Shown here: positions 26,928 to 37,012 of the stretch, piece by piece
How positions within the stretch are numbered: the stretch's first letter is position 1
Layout of the letters: each line of letters begins with the position of its first letter
Assembly: GCF_019263585.2 (NCBI RefSeq)
Contig: NZ_JADQDF010000001.1
Coordinates: forward strand, 2,542,001 to 2,606,000
Source: Pseudonocardia oceani
Lineage (GTDB): Bacteria > Actinomycetota > Actinomycetes > Mycobacteriales > Pseudonocardiaceae
DNA length: 64,000 bases
Direction: 5' to 3'
Notes under the pieces: model-generated
What the model was told of the DNA's origin: nothing
What the model saw: the letters and a program-made list of their open reading frames with translations, nothing else
Database searches by the model: none
Position numbers and translations under genes: made by a program

Positions 26928-27698
26928 ATGGTGGGAACGACGACGGGAACGCCGCCCCGGGCCGTGGCCCGGCACACGGCAGCCGCGGAGGAGCTCGCCG
27001 CGGAAGGTCGCTGGGAGGAGGCCTACGAGCACCTGCGCGCCGCGATGCGCGCTCTCGGTGGACGCCCCGCGCCGACCGACGAGCTCGACCGCCTCCGCCG
27101 CGAGCACGCCGAGGCGCGCGAGCAGAGCCGCCGCGACAGCCTCACCGCCAGCTACAACCGCCGCTACCTCGACGAGCGGCTGCTCGCCCTGCTCGACGCC
27201 CCCGTCCGCAGCGGGGCCCTCGGGCTGTCGGTCGCGATCGTCGACGCCGACCACTTCAAGCTGGTCAACGACACCTACGGCCACCAGTTCGGCGACCGCG
27301 TGCTGCAGCGGCTGGTCACGCTCCTCGACTCGGGCCTCCCCGACGGTGGGTTCTGCGCCCGCTACGGCGGCGAGGAGTTCGCCCTCGTGCTGCCCGACCA
27401 CGACCTCGCCGCCGCTGTCCGGGTCTGCGAGGCCGCCCGCGACCGCATCGACCGCTACCCGTGGGCCGAGCTCGACCCCGGCCTGCGCGTGACGATCAGC
27501 GCCGGCGTCGCGCACTCCGACAGCCACCCGCCGGAGGTCGAGCAGGTCGTCGGCGCCGCGGACGTGCTGCTCTACGCGGCCAAGAACGCCGGTCGCAACG
27601 CCGTCGCCTTCCGCGACCCGCGCACCGGCCTCGTCCGCCTCGCGGGGGCCGCCGCGCACCGCCGCGCCATCCCGCAGACCGAGCGCACCACCGGCTGA
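26928..27698 (+). CDS. GGDEF-domain diguanylate cyclase
   Basis: 256 residues. The start ATG has AAGGAGGT five bases upstream. A short helical, TPR-like N-terminus (ARHTAAAEELAAEGRWEEAY) precedes the GGDEF domain with the active motif ARYGGEEFALVLPDHD, the substrate/metal residues SVAIVDADHFKLVND and the GHQFGDRVLQR block. It should make cyclic di-GMP. No PAS or membrane segment is present, so it is cytosolic. It stands between dusB and the LCP gene with its own ribosome site. Confidence 0.9.
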   Translation: MVGTTTGTPPRAVARHTAAAEELAAEGRWEEAYEHLRAAMRALGGRPAPTDELDRLRREHAEAREQSRRDSLTASYNRRYLDERLLALLDAPVRSGALGLSVAIVDADHFKLVNDTYGHQFGDRVLQRLVTLLDSGLPDGGFCARYGGEEFALVLPDHDLAAAVRVCEAARDRIDRYPWAELDPGLRVTISAGVAHSDSHPPEVEQVVGAADVLLYAAKNAGRNAVAFRDPRTGLVRLAGAAAHRRAIPQTERTTG

Positions 27699-27879
27699 CG
27701 CCGCCCGCTCCACGCACCTCCCCGCGTCCCGCGCGCGTCCCGTCGTGCGCGGGACGCCGCTGCGTGCGCGCCCCCGCTCCGACCGGCGCCGTCGGTGGCG
27801 GCACGTGACCCGGCTGTGATCAAACCCGGGCGCCTCCGTACGCTCGTGTCCCGCTGAGTCGCGGGTTCCGGGAGGTGCG

Positions 27880-30360
27880 ATGGAGGACGGTCACGACCGT
27901 GCCCCGCGCCATCCCCAGCCCGACGACGTGAACGGCCGCGGCCCGCGCACGCCGGGTGGCCGCGCCGCCCGCCGCCGGGCCGCTGAGGCCCGCGACGACG
28001 CCGCGCGCCGCGGTGCCGGATCGGCGCCGGTCACGCCGCCCGGTGCTCCGCCGGCCGGTCCTTCCGCTGCCGGTCCTCCTGTCGGCGGTCCGGTTCCGGC
28101 CGGACCGCGCCGCGCGAACGGACAGCGGCCGGTGCCGCCGAACGGGCGGCCTGCGCAGGACCGGGGACGGCCGGGACAGGCCCGGCCGGACCAGGGCGGG
28201 CCGGGCAGCCGGGTGCCGCCGGGGAACCCCGGCACCGGCCGGTACGGGCCCGTGCCCGTGCAGGCACCGCCGACGCAGCCGCCCCCGGCGCCGCCCCGGT
28301 CCGGGCCTCCCAGATCCGTGCCGCCCCCGCCGGGCCCACCCCGCACCGGCGGACGCTCCCGGACCGGCTCCGGCTCCGGGCCCGTCGGAGGCGGCCCAGG
28401 CGGCCCCGGTGCCGTCAGCCCCGGTCCCGTCGGAGGCCCCGGCGCCCGCACGCGTCCCCCCGGCCCGCTCGCGGGTCGTCCGCCCGTCGCGCCCGGCCGC
28501 CCTGGCCCGCCCCCCGGCGAACCCCCGAGCGGTCCGCAGGGCCGCGCACCCCTGCCCGCACCACCCCCGCAGGGCCCCGGACGCACAGGCTCGACGGCCT
28601 ACGCCCCACCGGCCCCCGTGAAGCCCGGCCCGATGGCGCCGGCCGACGCCGCCCGCACCGCCGGCACCCCCGCCACGGGTGTGCCCACGAACGACGCACC
28701 CCTGTCCGGCGCAGCGACGACCGGCGCAGCGACGACCGGCACCCACACGAACGGCGCGGCACACACCGGCGCCCCCACGACCGGCACCCGGCGCCCCGAC
28801 ACCGCACGCCCCGACACCGCACGCGGGACCCCCGAGACCCCCGCCGACGCCGAGCGCCGCGCGGCCCGCCCCACGGGCGCGGCCCGGGCGAACGACGCCG
28901 AGGAGGTCCGCCGCATCGACGAGACCCTCACCCGGCTCACCGCCGCCCACGCCGGCGTCACCCTGGCCCGGACCGACGCCGACGCCCCCGCCCCGCTCCC
29001 CGAGCGCGTCCGGGTGCGCCCCGGCGCCGTCCATGTGCTCGTCGCCGTCCTCGCGCTCGCGGTGTTCGCGGTGACCGCGTTCCAGTACGTCGGCAAGGCC
29101 CGCCTCGACGCCGCGGTGACGCAGGTGACCGCGCTGGACCCCGACTCCGGCGCCATCGTCGACGCCGACGCGCAGGCCGGGGACGAGAATGTCCTCATCG
29201 TCGGCACCGAGCCCGCGGGCGCCGCAGGGGGCGCCCCCATCGACACGGTGCTGCTCGCGCACGTCCCGGCGGGCGGCGGCGACGTCGTGGGCGTGGCGGT
29301 CCCGCACGACCTGGAGGTCAACCGGCCGCCGTGCCGGCGCTGGGACCCGGCGACCCGCGACTACGTCGAGGAGACCGTGCCCGCACAGGCCCGCACGCCG
29401 CTGATGTCGGCGTTCGAGGTGGGCGGGCCGCAGTGCGTCACGCGCGTCGTCCAGCAGCTCACCGGCCTCGCCGTCACCCGCTTCGTCGGCATCGACCTCG
29501 ACGGCATCGGCGACCTCGTCGACGCCGTCGGCGGGGTCGACGTGTGCGTCGAGCAGCCCGTCGTCGACGGCGTGCTGGGCGCGGTCGTCCCCGCCCCCGG
29601 CACGGCCTCGCTCGACGGCGTGCGCGCCCGTGACTTCGTGGCCGCCCGGTCCGTCACGGGCGACCCGCCGGGCGGGCGCGGTGTGCTGGAGCGCCAGCAG
29701 CGGCTGGTCACCGCGGTGCTGGAGAAGACGCTCTCGCGCGAGGTCCTGCTCGACCCCGCGCGCACCGGGTCGCTCGGACCGGCGCTGGGCGCCGCGCTCA
29801 CCGCCGACGACGCCGACCTCGACCGGATCCTCGCCACCGCCCGCTCGGTGCGCGCCTTCGCGGCCGAGGGCGTCACGTTCACGGCCGTCCCGACCTCCAC
29901 CGAGACCAGCGGCCAGGGCAACACCCTGGTCCGCGACGCCGACGCCGCCGCGCTGTTCGCCGCGCTGCGTGAGGGCACGCCGCTGCCCGACCAGACCGTC
30001 CTGGCCGCGGGGGCTGGCCCCGCGCCCGCCGACGTCACCCTCGACATCCTCAACGCATCCGACCAGCAGGGCCTCGCCGCCGAGATCGGCGGCACGCTGG
30101 AGACGCTCGGGTTCGGTGTCGACGAGATCGGCAACGCCCCGCAGGCCGCGCCGGACACCGTCATCCGCTTCTCCCCCGACCGCGCCGCGGCGGCCGAGCT
30201 CCTCGCCGACACGGTGCCCTCGGCGCGGACCGTGCCCGACCCCGGCGAGAGCGGCGTGCTGCAGCTCGTGCTCGGCCGGTCCTTCGACGGAGTGGTGCGC
30301 GCACCGTCCACGACGCCCGCCGCCGCGAGCCCCGCGACGCCCCCGGCGACCTGCGCCTGA
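27880..30360 (+). CDS. LytR-CpsA-Psr (LCP) family protein with long disordered N-terminus
   Basis: 826 residues with GGAGGTG before the ATG. The first 370 residues are Pro/Gly/Arg-rich and disordered, with Thr/Ala-rich near-repeats (ATTGAATTGTHTNGA). A membrane segment follows (VHVLVAVLALAVFAVTAFQY), then the extracellular LCP domain (NVLIVGTEPAG, IDTVLLAHVP, VGIDLDGIGDLVDAVGGVDV) and a C-terminal LytR_C domain (VTLDILNASDQQGLAAEIG). LCP proteins attach arabinogalactan or other glycopolymers to peptidoglycan. The usual Arg-rich LCP signature is partly changed. Synteny with the mycobacterial LCP gene beside dusB supports the call. Confidence 0.88.
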   Translation: MEDGHDRAPRHPQPDDVNGRGPRTPGGRAARRRAAEARDDAARRGAGSAPVTPPGAPPAGPSAAGPPVGGPVPAGPRRANGQRPVPPNGRPAQDRGRPGQARPDQGGPGSRVPPGNPGTGRYGPVPVQAPPTQPPPAPPRSGPPRSVPPPPGPPRTGGRSRTGSGSGPVGGGPGGPGAVSPGPVGGPGARTRPPGPLAGRPPVAPGRPGPPPGEPPSGPQGRAPLPAPPPQGPGRTGSTAYAPPAPVKPGPMAPADAARTAGTPATGVPTNDAPLSGAATTGAATTGTHTNGAAHTGAPTTGTRRPDTARPDTARGTPETPADAERRAARPTGAARANDAEEVRRIDETLTRLTAAHAGVTLARTDADAPAPLPERVRVRPGAVHVLVAVLALAVFAVTAFQYVGKARLDAAVTQVTALDPDSGAIVDADAQAGDENVLIVGTEPAGAAGGAPIDTVLLAHVPAGGGDVVGVAVPHDLEVNRPPCRRWDPATRDYVEETVPAQARTPLMSAFEVGGPQCVTRVVQQLTGLAVTRFVGIDLDGIGDLVDAVGGVDVCVEQPVVDGVLGAVVPAPGTASLDGVRARDFVAARSVTGDPPGGRGVLERQQRLVTAVLEKTLSREVLLDPARTGSLGPALGAALTADDADLDRILATARSVRAFAAEGVTFTAVPTSTETSGQGNTLVRDADAAALFAALREGTPLPDQTVLAAGAGPAPADVTLDILNASDQQGLAAEIGGTLETLGFGVDEIGNAPQAAPDTVIRFSPDRAAAAELLADTVPSARTVPDPGESGVLQLVLGRSFDGVVRAPSTTPAAASPATPPATCA

Positions 30361-30375
30361 CGCCCGCCCGCCAGC

Positions 30376-30397
30376 GTTCACCTCCGGTTCACCCGTC
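30376..30397 (+). promoter_or_regulatory. PHO-box-like direct repeats upstream of phoU
   Basis: GTTCACCTCCG at 30376 followed directly by GTTCACCCGTC at 30387, two 11-base direct repeats that match the PhoP-binding consensus known from Streptomyces (GTTCACC type). They are about 40 bases before the first phoU start. Confidence 0.65.
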
Positions 30398-30436
30398 GGC
30401 ACTGCCAGGGGTGGCGCGCCCCTCTAGTCTCCTATC

Positions 30437-31093
30437 ATGCGCGACGCCTACCAGGAACAACTCGACACGCTGGCCGAGGAGCTGGCGGGCATGTGCGACC
30501 AGGTCGCCGACGCGCTCGCCAAGGCCACCAAGGCCCTCCTGGAGAGCGACCTGCAGCTCGCCGAGGAGGTCATCTCCTCCGACATCCGCATCGACGAGCT
30601 CCGCGCCGCGGCCGAGGAGAAGGCGTTCGCGCTGCTCGCGCTGCAGGCCCCGGTGGCCACCGACCTGCGCACGGTCGTCTCCGCCATCCACGGCGCCGGC
30701 GACATCGAGCGCATGGGCGACCTCGCACTGCACGTGGCCCAGGCCGCGCGCCGCCGCCACCCGGAGCCGGTGCTGCCCGCCGACGTGAGCGGCTACTTCG
30801 CCGAGATGGGACGCGTGGGGTGCCAGCTGGCGCACAAGGCCGGCGACGTCATCCGCTCCCGCGACCTCGCCCGCGCCGAGGAGCTCGAGCGCGACGACGA
30901 CGCGATGGACGACCTGCACCGCCACATGTTCACGGTGCTGATGGACCCGGCCTGGACGCACGGCGTCGGCCCCGCCGTCGACATCACGCTGCTGGCCCGC
31001 TTCTACGAGCGCTACGCCGACCACGCCGTCGCCGTCGCCCGCCGCATCGTCTACGTGGTCACCGGCCGGATGCCCGGCCCGCTGGCCGTCTGA
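30437..31093 (+). CDS. phoU: phosphate transport regulator PhoU (copy 1)
   Basis: 218 residues, two tandem three-helix PhoU repeats. The metal-binding signatures are [20 protein letters not shown] with [14 protein letters not shown] in the first repeat, and [13 protein letters not shown] with [20 protein letters not shown] in the second. PhoU damps the Pst transporter and the PhoR kinase when phosphate is plentiful. It is preceded by PHO-box-like repeats, followed six bases later by a second phoU, and faces pstB. Confidence 0.95.
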   Translation: MRDAYQEQLDTLAEELAGMCDQVADALAKATKALLESDLQLAEEVISSDIRIDELRAAAEEKAFALLALQAPVATDLRTVVSAIHGAGDIERMGDLALHVAQAARRRHPEPVLPADVSGYFAEMGRVGCQLAHKAGDVIRSRDLARAEELERDDDAMDDLHRHMFTVLMDPAWTHGVGPAVDITLLARFYERYADHAVAVARRIVYVVTGRMPGPLAV

Positions 31094-31099
31094 CCTCCC

Positions 31100-31759
31100 G
31101 TGGTCCCCCCGCCGCTGTCTCAGCAGTTGACCGACCTCACTAACCTGCTGGGACGGATGTGCACGCACGCGGCGGGCTCGTTGCAGAACGCGACCGCCGC
31201 GCTGCTGGAGGGCCGGGACCGGCTCGCCGCGCAGGTGATCGGGCGCGAGCGGGAGCTGGAGGCGCTGCGCGCGCAGATCGAGGACCTGGCCCGCGACGCC
31301 CTGCTGTTCCACCAGCCGGTGGCGGGCGACCTGCGCGCCGTGGTGTCCACGATCCGCTCGGCCGGTGACATCGACCGGATGAACCGGCTCGCCCTGCACG
31401 TCGCCGAGGCGGTGCAGCGGCGGCACCCCCGCTCGGTCCTGCCCTCCGAGGTGCGCGACGACTTCGCCGAGATGGGCCGGCTCGCCGTCGCGCTCGCGGT
31501 GAAGGCGGCCGAGGTCGTCCGCACCCGCAACGTCATCCGCGCGGTCGAGCTCGACCGCGACGACGACGCCATGGACGTGCTGCACCGGCGGATGTTCGAG
31601 GTGCTGATGGACCCGGCCTGGCCGCACGGCGTGCCCACGGCCGTCGACATCACCCTGCTGGCGCGCTACTACGAACGCTTCGCCGACCACGCCGTGGCCG
31701 TGGCGCGCGAGACCGTCTACGCCGTGACCGGCCACGAGCCCGACGCCGTACCGATCTGA
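31100..31759 (+). CDS. phoU: phosphate transport regulator PhoU (copy 2)
   Basis: 219 residues from a GTG start, colinear with copy 1 and clearly its paralogue ([79 protein letters not shown]). Differences in the metal-site neighbourhood (GDIDRMNRLA in place of [10 protein letters not shown]) suggest the copies have diverged. Tandem phoU genes would allow separate control of the transporter and the sensor kinase; mycobacteria also have two PhoU proteins, encoded apart. Confidence 0.93.
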   Translation: MVPPPLSQQLTDLTNLLGRMCTHAAGSLQNATAALLEGRDRLAAQVIGRERELEALRAQIEDLARDALLFHQPVAGDLRAVVSTIRSAGDIDRMNRLALHVAEAVQRRHPRSVLPSEVRDDFAEMGRLAVALAVKAAEVVRTRNVIRAVELDRDDDAMDVLHRRMFEVLMDPAWPHGVPTAVDITLLARYYERFADHAVAVARETVYAVTGHEPDAVPI

Positions 31760-31801
31760 GGATCGGACCGCGCCGGGCTCCCGGTGCCGCGTGCGGGGTG
31801 C

Positions 31802-32581
31802 TCAGCCGAAGCGGCCGGACACGTAGTCCTCGGTGGCCTTCTGCTTGGGCTGCGAGAAGATGGTCTTGGTCTCGTCCATCTCCACGAGCTTGCCGGGCTT
31901 GCCGGTGCCCTCGATGTTGAAGAACCCGGTGTAGTCGCTGACCCGGGCGGCCTGCTGCATGTTGTGCGTGACGATGACGATCGTGTAGTCCGTCTTCAGC
32001 TCGTTGATGAGGTCCTCGATCGCGAGCGTGGAGATCGGGTCGAGCGCGGAGCACGGCTCGTCCATCAGCAGCACGTCGGGCTGCACGGCGATCGCGCGGG
32101 CGATGCACAGGCGCTGCTGCTGCCCGCCCGAGAGGCCCGCTCCCGGCTTGTCGAGGCGGTCCTTGACCTCGTTCCACAGGTTGGCCCCGCGCAGCGACCG
32201 CTCGACGAGCTCGTCGGTGACCGCCTTGCTCGCCTTCTTGTTGTTGAGCCTCTGCCCGGCGATCACGTTGTCGTAGATCGACATCGTGGGGAACGGGTTG
32301 GGCCGCTGGAACACCATGCCGACCTGGCGGCGGACGGTCACCGGGTCGTAGCCCGAGCCGTAGAGGTCGTTGCCGTCGAGCTCGAGCGAGCCCTTGACGT
32401 AGGCGCCGGGGATCACCTCGTGCATCCGGTTGACCGAGCGCAGGAAGGTCGACTTCCCGCAGCCCGACGGCCCGATCAACGCGGTGACCTGGGCCGGCCG
32501 GATGGACATGGTGACGCCCTCGACCGCGAGGAAGGAGCCGTAGTAGATGTTGAGGTCACGGACCTCGATGCTCTTGGCCAC
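31802..32581 (-). CDS. pstB: phosphate ABC transporter ATP-binding protein PstB
   Basis: 259 residues from GTG. Full ABC ATPase: Walker A GPSGCGKS, signature [15 protein letters not shown], Walker [14 protein letters not shown], and H-loop [14 protein letters not shown]. It powers import of inorganic phosphate with PstA and PstC. It is the last gene of the minus-strand pstSCAB operon, 10 bases after pstA, and converges with the phoU pair. Confidence 0.96.
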   Translation of the reverse strand: MAKSIEVRDLNIYYGSFLAVEGVTMSIRPAQVTALIGPSGCGKSTFLRSVNRMHEVIPGAYVKGSLELDGNDLYGSGYDPVTVRRQVGMVFQRPNPFPTMSIYDNVIAGQRLNNKKASKAVTDELVERSLRGANLWNEVKDRLDKPGAGLSGGQQQRLCIARAIAVQPDVLLMDEPCSALDPISTLAIEDLINELKTDYTIVIVTHNMQQAARVSDYTGFFNIEGTGKPGKLVEMDETKTIFSQPKQKATEDYVSGRFG

Positions 32582-32591
32582 GTGGGGTTTC

Positions 32592-33680
32592 CTATCGGAT
32601 CTTGGGCGAGAACAGGCGGGAGATCAGGCGCGCGAGCAGGCTCAGCACCATCACGATCAGCATCAGGACGAAGGCCGCGGCCCAGGCCCGGTCCAGACCG
32701 GGCTGCGGAGGCACCCCGGGCTGGGTGTAGGAGTAGTAGGAGAACACCGGCAGCGAGGCCATCCGCCCGTCGAACGGGTTGAGGTTCACCCCGGTGGTGG
32801 CGCCGAGCGTGATCAGCAGCGGGGCCGTCTCCCCGATCACCCGGGCGATCGCCAGGGTGATACCGGTGGCGATGCCGGCGACGGACGTGCGCAGCACGAC
32901 CTTGACGATCGTGCGCCACTTCGAGACCCCGAGCGCGTAGGAGGCCTCGCGCAGCTCGTTCGGCACGATCTTGAGCATCTCCTCCACCGAGCGGACGACG
33001 ACCGGGATCATCAGCACGCTCAGCGCGACCGCGCCCATGATCCCGAGGCGGATGCCCGGGCCGAAGAAGAGCTGGAACAGCGCCACCGCGAACAGCCCCG
33101 CGACGATCGAGGGGATGCCGGTCATGACGTCGACGAAGAACGTGATCGACCGCGCCAGGCGGCCCTTCCCGTACTCGACGAGGTAGACCGCGGTCATGAC
33201 GCCGATCGGCACCGAGATGAGCGCGGCCAGGCCGGTGACGATGAGGGTGCCCATGATCGCGTGGTAGGCGCCACCGCCCTCACCGACGACGCCGAGCATC
33301 GAGTTGGTGAAGAACTGCACGTCGAACCGGTTGGTGCCCAGCGTCACCACGGTGAACAGCAGGGACGCCAGCGGGACCATCGCGATCGCGAAGGCGCTGC
33401 CGACGACCGCGGTGACCGTCCGGTCGGCGGCGGCGCGCGAGCCCTCCACCACGCGGGCCCAGAGGTGGATCACCACGACGTTGGCGACGGCCGCGCCGAC
33501 GGCGAGCAGCGCCAGATTGGTCCCGAAGGTCAGGCGGAGCAGGATCGCGACGGCGACCACGACCCCGAGCACGATCCACTGCGCCCGGGGCGGCAGCGAG
33601 CCGGTGGCCCTCGGGGAGGGACCCTGCGGGGCCTGGAGCGTCGACTGCGACCCCGAGGTCTTGGTCGTCGAGGTGGTCAT
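32592..33680 (-). CDS. pstA: phosphate ABC transporter permease PstA
   Basis: 362 residues. A Thr/Ser-rich N-terminal tail and two extra N-terminal membrane segments ([37 protein letters not shown]) precede the core permease domain with [20 protein letters not shown] and the EAA-like cytoplasmic loop [20 protein letters not shown]. The start overlaps the pstC stop by one base (TGATG), so the two permease subunits are translationally coupled. Confidence 0.94.
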   Translation of the reverse strand: MTTSTTKTSGSQSTLQAPQGPSPRATGSLPPRAQWIVLGVVVAVAILLRLTFGTNLALLAVGAAVANVVVIHLWARVVEGSRAAADRTVTAVVGSAFAIAMVPLASLLFTVVTLGTNRFDVQFFTNSMLGVVGEGGGAYHAIMGTLIVTGLAALISVPIGVMTAVYLVEYGKGRLARSITFFVDVMTGIPSIVAGLFAVALFQLFFGPGIRLGIMGAVALSVLMIPVVVRSVEEMLKIVPNELREASYALGVSKWRTIVKVVLRTSVAGIATGITLAIARVIGETAPLLITLGATTGVNLNPFDGRMASLPVFSYYSYTQPGVPPQPGLDRAWAAAFVLMLIVMVLSLLARLISRLFSPKIR

Positions 33681-34639
33681 CAGTTCGCTCCCGAGAACTC
33701 GCTGCGGCGGTTGATGATGTACCGGGCGAACGCGTTGACCAGGAACGTCACCACGAACAGCACGAGGCCCGTCGCGATCAGCGCGTTCACCGCGAGACCG
33801 CTCGACTCGGGGAAGTCCAGCGCGATGTTCGCCGCGATCGTCAGGGCGTTCTGACTGCCGATGATGTTGAAGCTGACGATACCCAGCCCGGAGATGATCA
33901 GCGCGACCGCGATCGTCTCACCGAGCGCCCGGCCGAGTCCGAGCATCGCACCGCTGATGATCCCGGACCGGCCGAACGGCAGGACCGCCATCTTGATCAT
34001 CTCCCAGCGGGTGGCACCCAGCGCGAGCGCGGCCTCCTGGTGCAGGCGCGGGGTCTGCAGGAACACCTCACGGCTGACCGCGCTGATGATCGGCAGGATC
34101 ATCACGGCCAGCACGAGGCCCGCGACCAGCATCGTCCGGCCGGTGGTGGAGGCCGGCCCGGCGAACAGCGGGATCCAGCCCAGGTTGTCGGCGAGCCACT
34201 GAGCCGTGGGGACGGTGGCCGGAGCGAGCACGGTGACCCCCCACAGCCCGTAGACCAGGCTGGGGATCGCGGCGAGCAGGTCCATCAGGTACCCGAGCCC
34301 CTGGGCGAACCGCGGCGGCGCGTAGTGGCTGATGAACAGCGCGACCGCGACGGCGAACGGTGTCGCCACCACCAGTGCGATCGTCGCGGAGAGCAGGGTG
34401 CCGAACAGCAGGGGCCAGACGAACCCGACGAACGCGCGCTCGTTGCCCACCTCCTCCGGCGAGGCGAGGATCGCCGGCACCCCCTCCACCAGCAGGAAGG
34501 CCGCGACCCCGGCCAGCACGAGGAGGATCAGGACCCCCGCGCCGGTGGCGAGCCCGGCGAAGATCTGGTCACCGGGACGCCGGACAGGCCGCGACGACGG
34601 GGTCGGGGTGGGCGTCTCCGGCTCGATGGTGGTGCTCAA
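33680..34639 (-). CDS. pstC: phosphate ABC transporter permease PstC
   Basis: 319 residues from a TTG start preceded by AAAGGGA. Six predicted membrane segments with LFGTLLSATIALVVATPFAV and the EAA loop QEAALALGATRWEMIKMAVL. A short charged Pro/Thr-rich tail precedes the first segment. It forms the channel with PstA. It lies 124 bases after pstS, overlaps pstA, and is probably transcribed from the pstS promoter. Confidence 0.94.
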   Translation of the reverse strand: MSTTIEPETPTPTPSSRPVRRPGDQIFAGLATGAGVLILLVLAGVAAFLLVEGVPAILASPEEVGNERAFVGFVWPLLFGTLLSATIALVVATPFAVAVALFISHYAPPRFAQGLGYLMDLLAAIPSLVYGLWGVTVLAPATVPTAQWLADNLGWIPLFAGPASTTGRTMLVAGLVLAVMILPIISAVSREVFLQTPRLHQEAALALGATRWEMIKMAVLPFGRSGIISGAMLGLGRALGETIAVALIISGLGIVSFNIIGSQNALTIAANIALDFPESSGLAVNALIATGLVLFVVTFLVNAFARYIINRRSEFSGAN

Positions 34640-34763
34640 CGTCGTCCCTTTCCGAGGGATGGGATCACGAGGCGCGCGACGGCGCGCCGGTCAGGGACGA
34701 GCCCGGGGGGCACGACACCATGGTGACGGCCTCCCGGGCTCAGCGGCTAGTGAACTCTCACAC

Positions 34764-35879
34764 TCAGGCGCTGGCGGTGATCGAGTCGATCGCGGCCTGG
34801 AACTCCGTGCGCTGCGCGTCGGAGATCGGCGCCGAGCCTGCGTTGTCCGCGGCGGCCTGCTGGCCCTCCTCGGAGACGACGTAGCTGAAGAACGCCTTCA
34901 CCAGGTCGGCGGTCTCCTGGTTCGGGTAGGTTCCGCAGGCGAGCTCGTAGGAGACGAGCACGATCGGGTAGGTGCCGGCGGGCGCGTTCTGCCGGTCGAT
35001 GTCGATCGCGAAGCTGCCCGCGGGCCGGTCGCCCTCCACCTGCTGCGAGGCGGCGACGACCTCCGCGGCCGCCTCCGGGGAGTACTCGACGAACTCGCCG
35101 CCGACGCCGACCGCTGCGACGCCGAGGTCGCCGACCTGACTGGCGTCGGCGTAGCCGATGGTGCCGTTGCCGGCTCCGATGGCCTGCACCACACCCGCGG
35201 TCTGCGGGGCGGCCTCGCCCTGCACCTCGGTCGGCCAGTCACCGCTGACCTCGTAGGTCCATACGTCGGGGGCCACCGCGGCCAGGTACTCCTGGAAGTT
35301 CTCGGTGGTGCCCGACTCGTCGGAGCGGTGCACGACGGTGATCGGCAGGTCCGGCAGCGTCGCGCCGGCGTTGTCCGCGGCGATCGCCGGGTCGTTCCAG
35401 TTGGTGATCTGCTTCGCGAAGATCCCGGCGATGACGGCGGGGGACAGGTTGAGGGTGTCGACACCCTCGAGGTTGAACGCGATCGCGATCGGCGAGATGT
35501 AGGCCGGCAGCTCCAGGACGTTGCCACCGCACCGCTCGACCGCGGCCGGCAGCTCCTCCTCGTCGAGGTAGGCGTCGCTGCCGCCGAAGGCGGTGCCACC
35601 GGCGATGAACTGCTCCCGGCCGCCGCCGGAGCCCACCGGGTCGTAGTTGACCTGGACTCCCGGGTTCGTCGAGTTGAAGCCCGCCACCCAGGCCTGCATG
35701 GCGGCGGCCTGCGAACTGGCGCCGGCGCCGGCGATGGAGCCGGAGAGCTCGGAGCCTCCGCCACCGGCGGGTGCGGCGGACTCGTTGGCCGCGCCGCAGC
35801 CCGCGAGCAGCAGGGCGCCACTGGTGGCCAGGCCCACTGCGGCAATTCGGGCACGGGCACTGTGCCGCACGATCTTCAC
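34764..35879 (-). CDS. pstS: phosphate-binding lipoprotein PstS
   Basis: 371 residues from a GTG with GAGGAA upstream. Signal peptide with lipobox SGALLLAGCGAAN. Ligand-binding landmarks: SGSIAGAGASSQAAAMQAW, VGSGGGREQFIAG, FGGSDAYLD and RSDESGTTENFQEYL. It captures phosphate outside the cell and delivers it to PstCAB. An earlier in-frame start 50 codons upstream would place the signal peptide internally and is rejected. The PHO-box-like repeats about 105 bases upstream predict induction by phosphate starvation. Confidence 0.95.
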   Translation of the reverse strand: MKIVRHSARARIAAVGLATSGALLLAGCGAANESAAPAGGGGSELSGSIAGAGASSQAAAMQAWVAGFNSTNPGVQVNYDPVGSGGGREQFIAGGTAFGGSDAYLDEEELPAAVERCGGNVLELPAYISPIAIAFNLEGVDTLNLSPAVIAGIFAKQITNWNDPAIAADNAGATLPDLPITVVHRSDESGTTENFQEYLAAVAPDVWTYEVSGDWPTEVQGEAAPQTAGVVQAIGAGNGTIGYADASQVGDLGVAAVGVGGEFVEYSPEAAAEVVAASQQVEGDRPAGSFAIDIDRQNAPAGTYPIVLVSYELACGTYPNQETADLVKAFFSYVVSEEGQQAAADNAGSAPISDAQRTEFQAAIDSITASA

Positions 35880-35980
35880 GTCGAGGTTCCTCCGTCGTCG
35901 GTTCCCGGAAGGGGGTCGATGCGGCTCGGGGTGGCCGCTCGTCCCGAGACGGTAGGTAGCGACGGTGGACGAACTCCCCC

Positions 35981-36016
35981 GTTCAGATGAACGTGGAATG
36001 AACACACCACTGAACG
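35981..36016 (-). promoter_or_regulatory. PHO-box-like triple repeat upstream of pstS
   Basis: On the minus strand GTTCA occurs three times, starting at 36015, 36003 and 35992 (GTTCAGTGGTGT, GTTCATTCCAC, GTTCATCTGAAC), that is at 12- and 11-base steps. This matches the direct-repeat layout of PhoP operators and sits where the pst promoter should be. Confidence 0.6.
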
Positions 36017-36114
36017 TGAGGCATCCCACCCGTTGTAGTGAGTCGTGATCGCCCCGTGACCTGCGGATATTGTTGCCCGCACCGCATGGCGAACGGGTGA
36101 ACCCCAGATGGCGG

Positions 36115-37002
36115 TCAGGCGGCGGGCGGGGCGTTCCGAACGAACAGGACGTCGTTGTGGCGCACCGTGAAACCGAGCTTCCGGTACACCCGCACCGCCG
36201 CGCCGTTGTCGGACTCGACGTAGAGCAGCACCTGTCGCAGGCCCCGCGCGTGCAGGTGCCGCAACCCCGCGATCGTCAGCGCCGCGCCCAGACCGGTGCC
36301 CTGCGCCGAGGGGTCGACGCCGAGCACGTAGACCTCACCGATGTGCTCGGGCTCGGTGTGGACCTTGGTCCAGTGGTAGCCGAGCAGCTGGTCGGAGGGG
36401 TCGACGGCGAGCAGGAAGCCCTTCGCGTCGAACCACGGCTCGGCCTCGCGCTCGGCGATCTGCTCGAGCCCCCAGCCGCCCTGCTCGGGGTGCCAGTCGA
36501 ACGCGGCGTTGTTGACGCGCAGGAACGCCTCCTCGTCGGAACCGACGACGAACGGGCGCAGCGCGACGCCCGCGGGGAGCGCGACGGCGTCGGGCGCGTC
36601 GGGCATGTCCAGGTGCATCTGCCAGAGCTCGCGCACGCGCACCAGGCCGGCCTCCGCGGCCAGCGCGACGGCCCCCGGGTGCTCGCCGTGGGCCCAAACC
36701 CGCAACTCCCCGTCACCGGCGCGCTCCACGAGCGAGTGCAGGAGGCGACGGCCGAGCCCGGCCCGGCGGTGGCGCGGGTGCACGACGAGCTCGCCGCCGC
36801 CCGCGGGGTCGAGGTGCGCGAAGCCGACGAGGTCGTCGCCGTCGAGGGCCAGCAGGTGGGCGACGCCAGGACTGCGCAGCTGCAGCAGCACCTCGTCGGA
36901 GAGCGGGGTGCTGCCGTCGGCGGCCGCAGCGGCCGAGGCCAGGGCGCGGACCACCGAAACGCCGTCGTCGTCGAGCCCGGCGCGCCACTGCAGTTCGGTC
37001 AC
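36115..37002 (-). CDS. mshD: mycothiol synthase MshD
   Basis: 295 residues, two GNAT acetyltransferase domains. The active C-terminal domain has VYVLGVDPSAQGTGLGAALT (acetyl-CoA loop) and VESDNGAAVRVYRKLGF, preceded by FDWHPEQGGWGLEQIAERE, typical of MshD. The N-terminal domain is degenerate but keeps HPRHRRAGLGRRLLHSL. It acetylates the Cys amine in the last step of mycothiol synthesis. Position 10 bases after glnR matches the mycobacterial order glnR-mshD. Confidence 0.94.
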   Translation of the reverse strand: MTELQWRAGLDDDGVSVVRALASAAAAADGSTPLSDEVLLQLRSPGVAHLLALDGDDLVGFAHLDPAGGGELVVHPRHRRAGLGRRLLHSLVERAGDGELRVWAHGEHPGAVALAAEAGLVRVRELWQMHLDMPDAPDAVALPAGVALRPFVVGSDEEAFLRVNNAAFDWHPEQGGWGLEQIAEREAEPWFDAKGFLLAVDPSDQLLGYHWTKVHTEPEHIGEVYVLGVDPSAQGTGLGAALTIAGLRHLHARGLRQVLLYVESDNGAAVRVYRKLGFTVRHNDVLFVRNAPPAA

Positions 37003-37012
37003 ATGATCGAGC

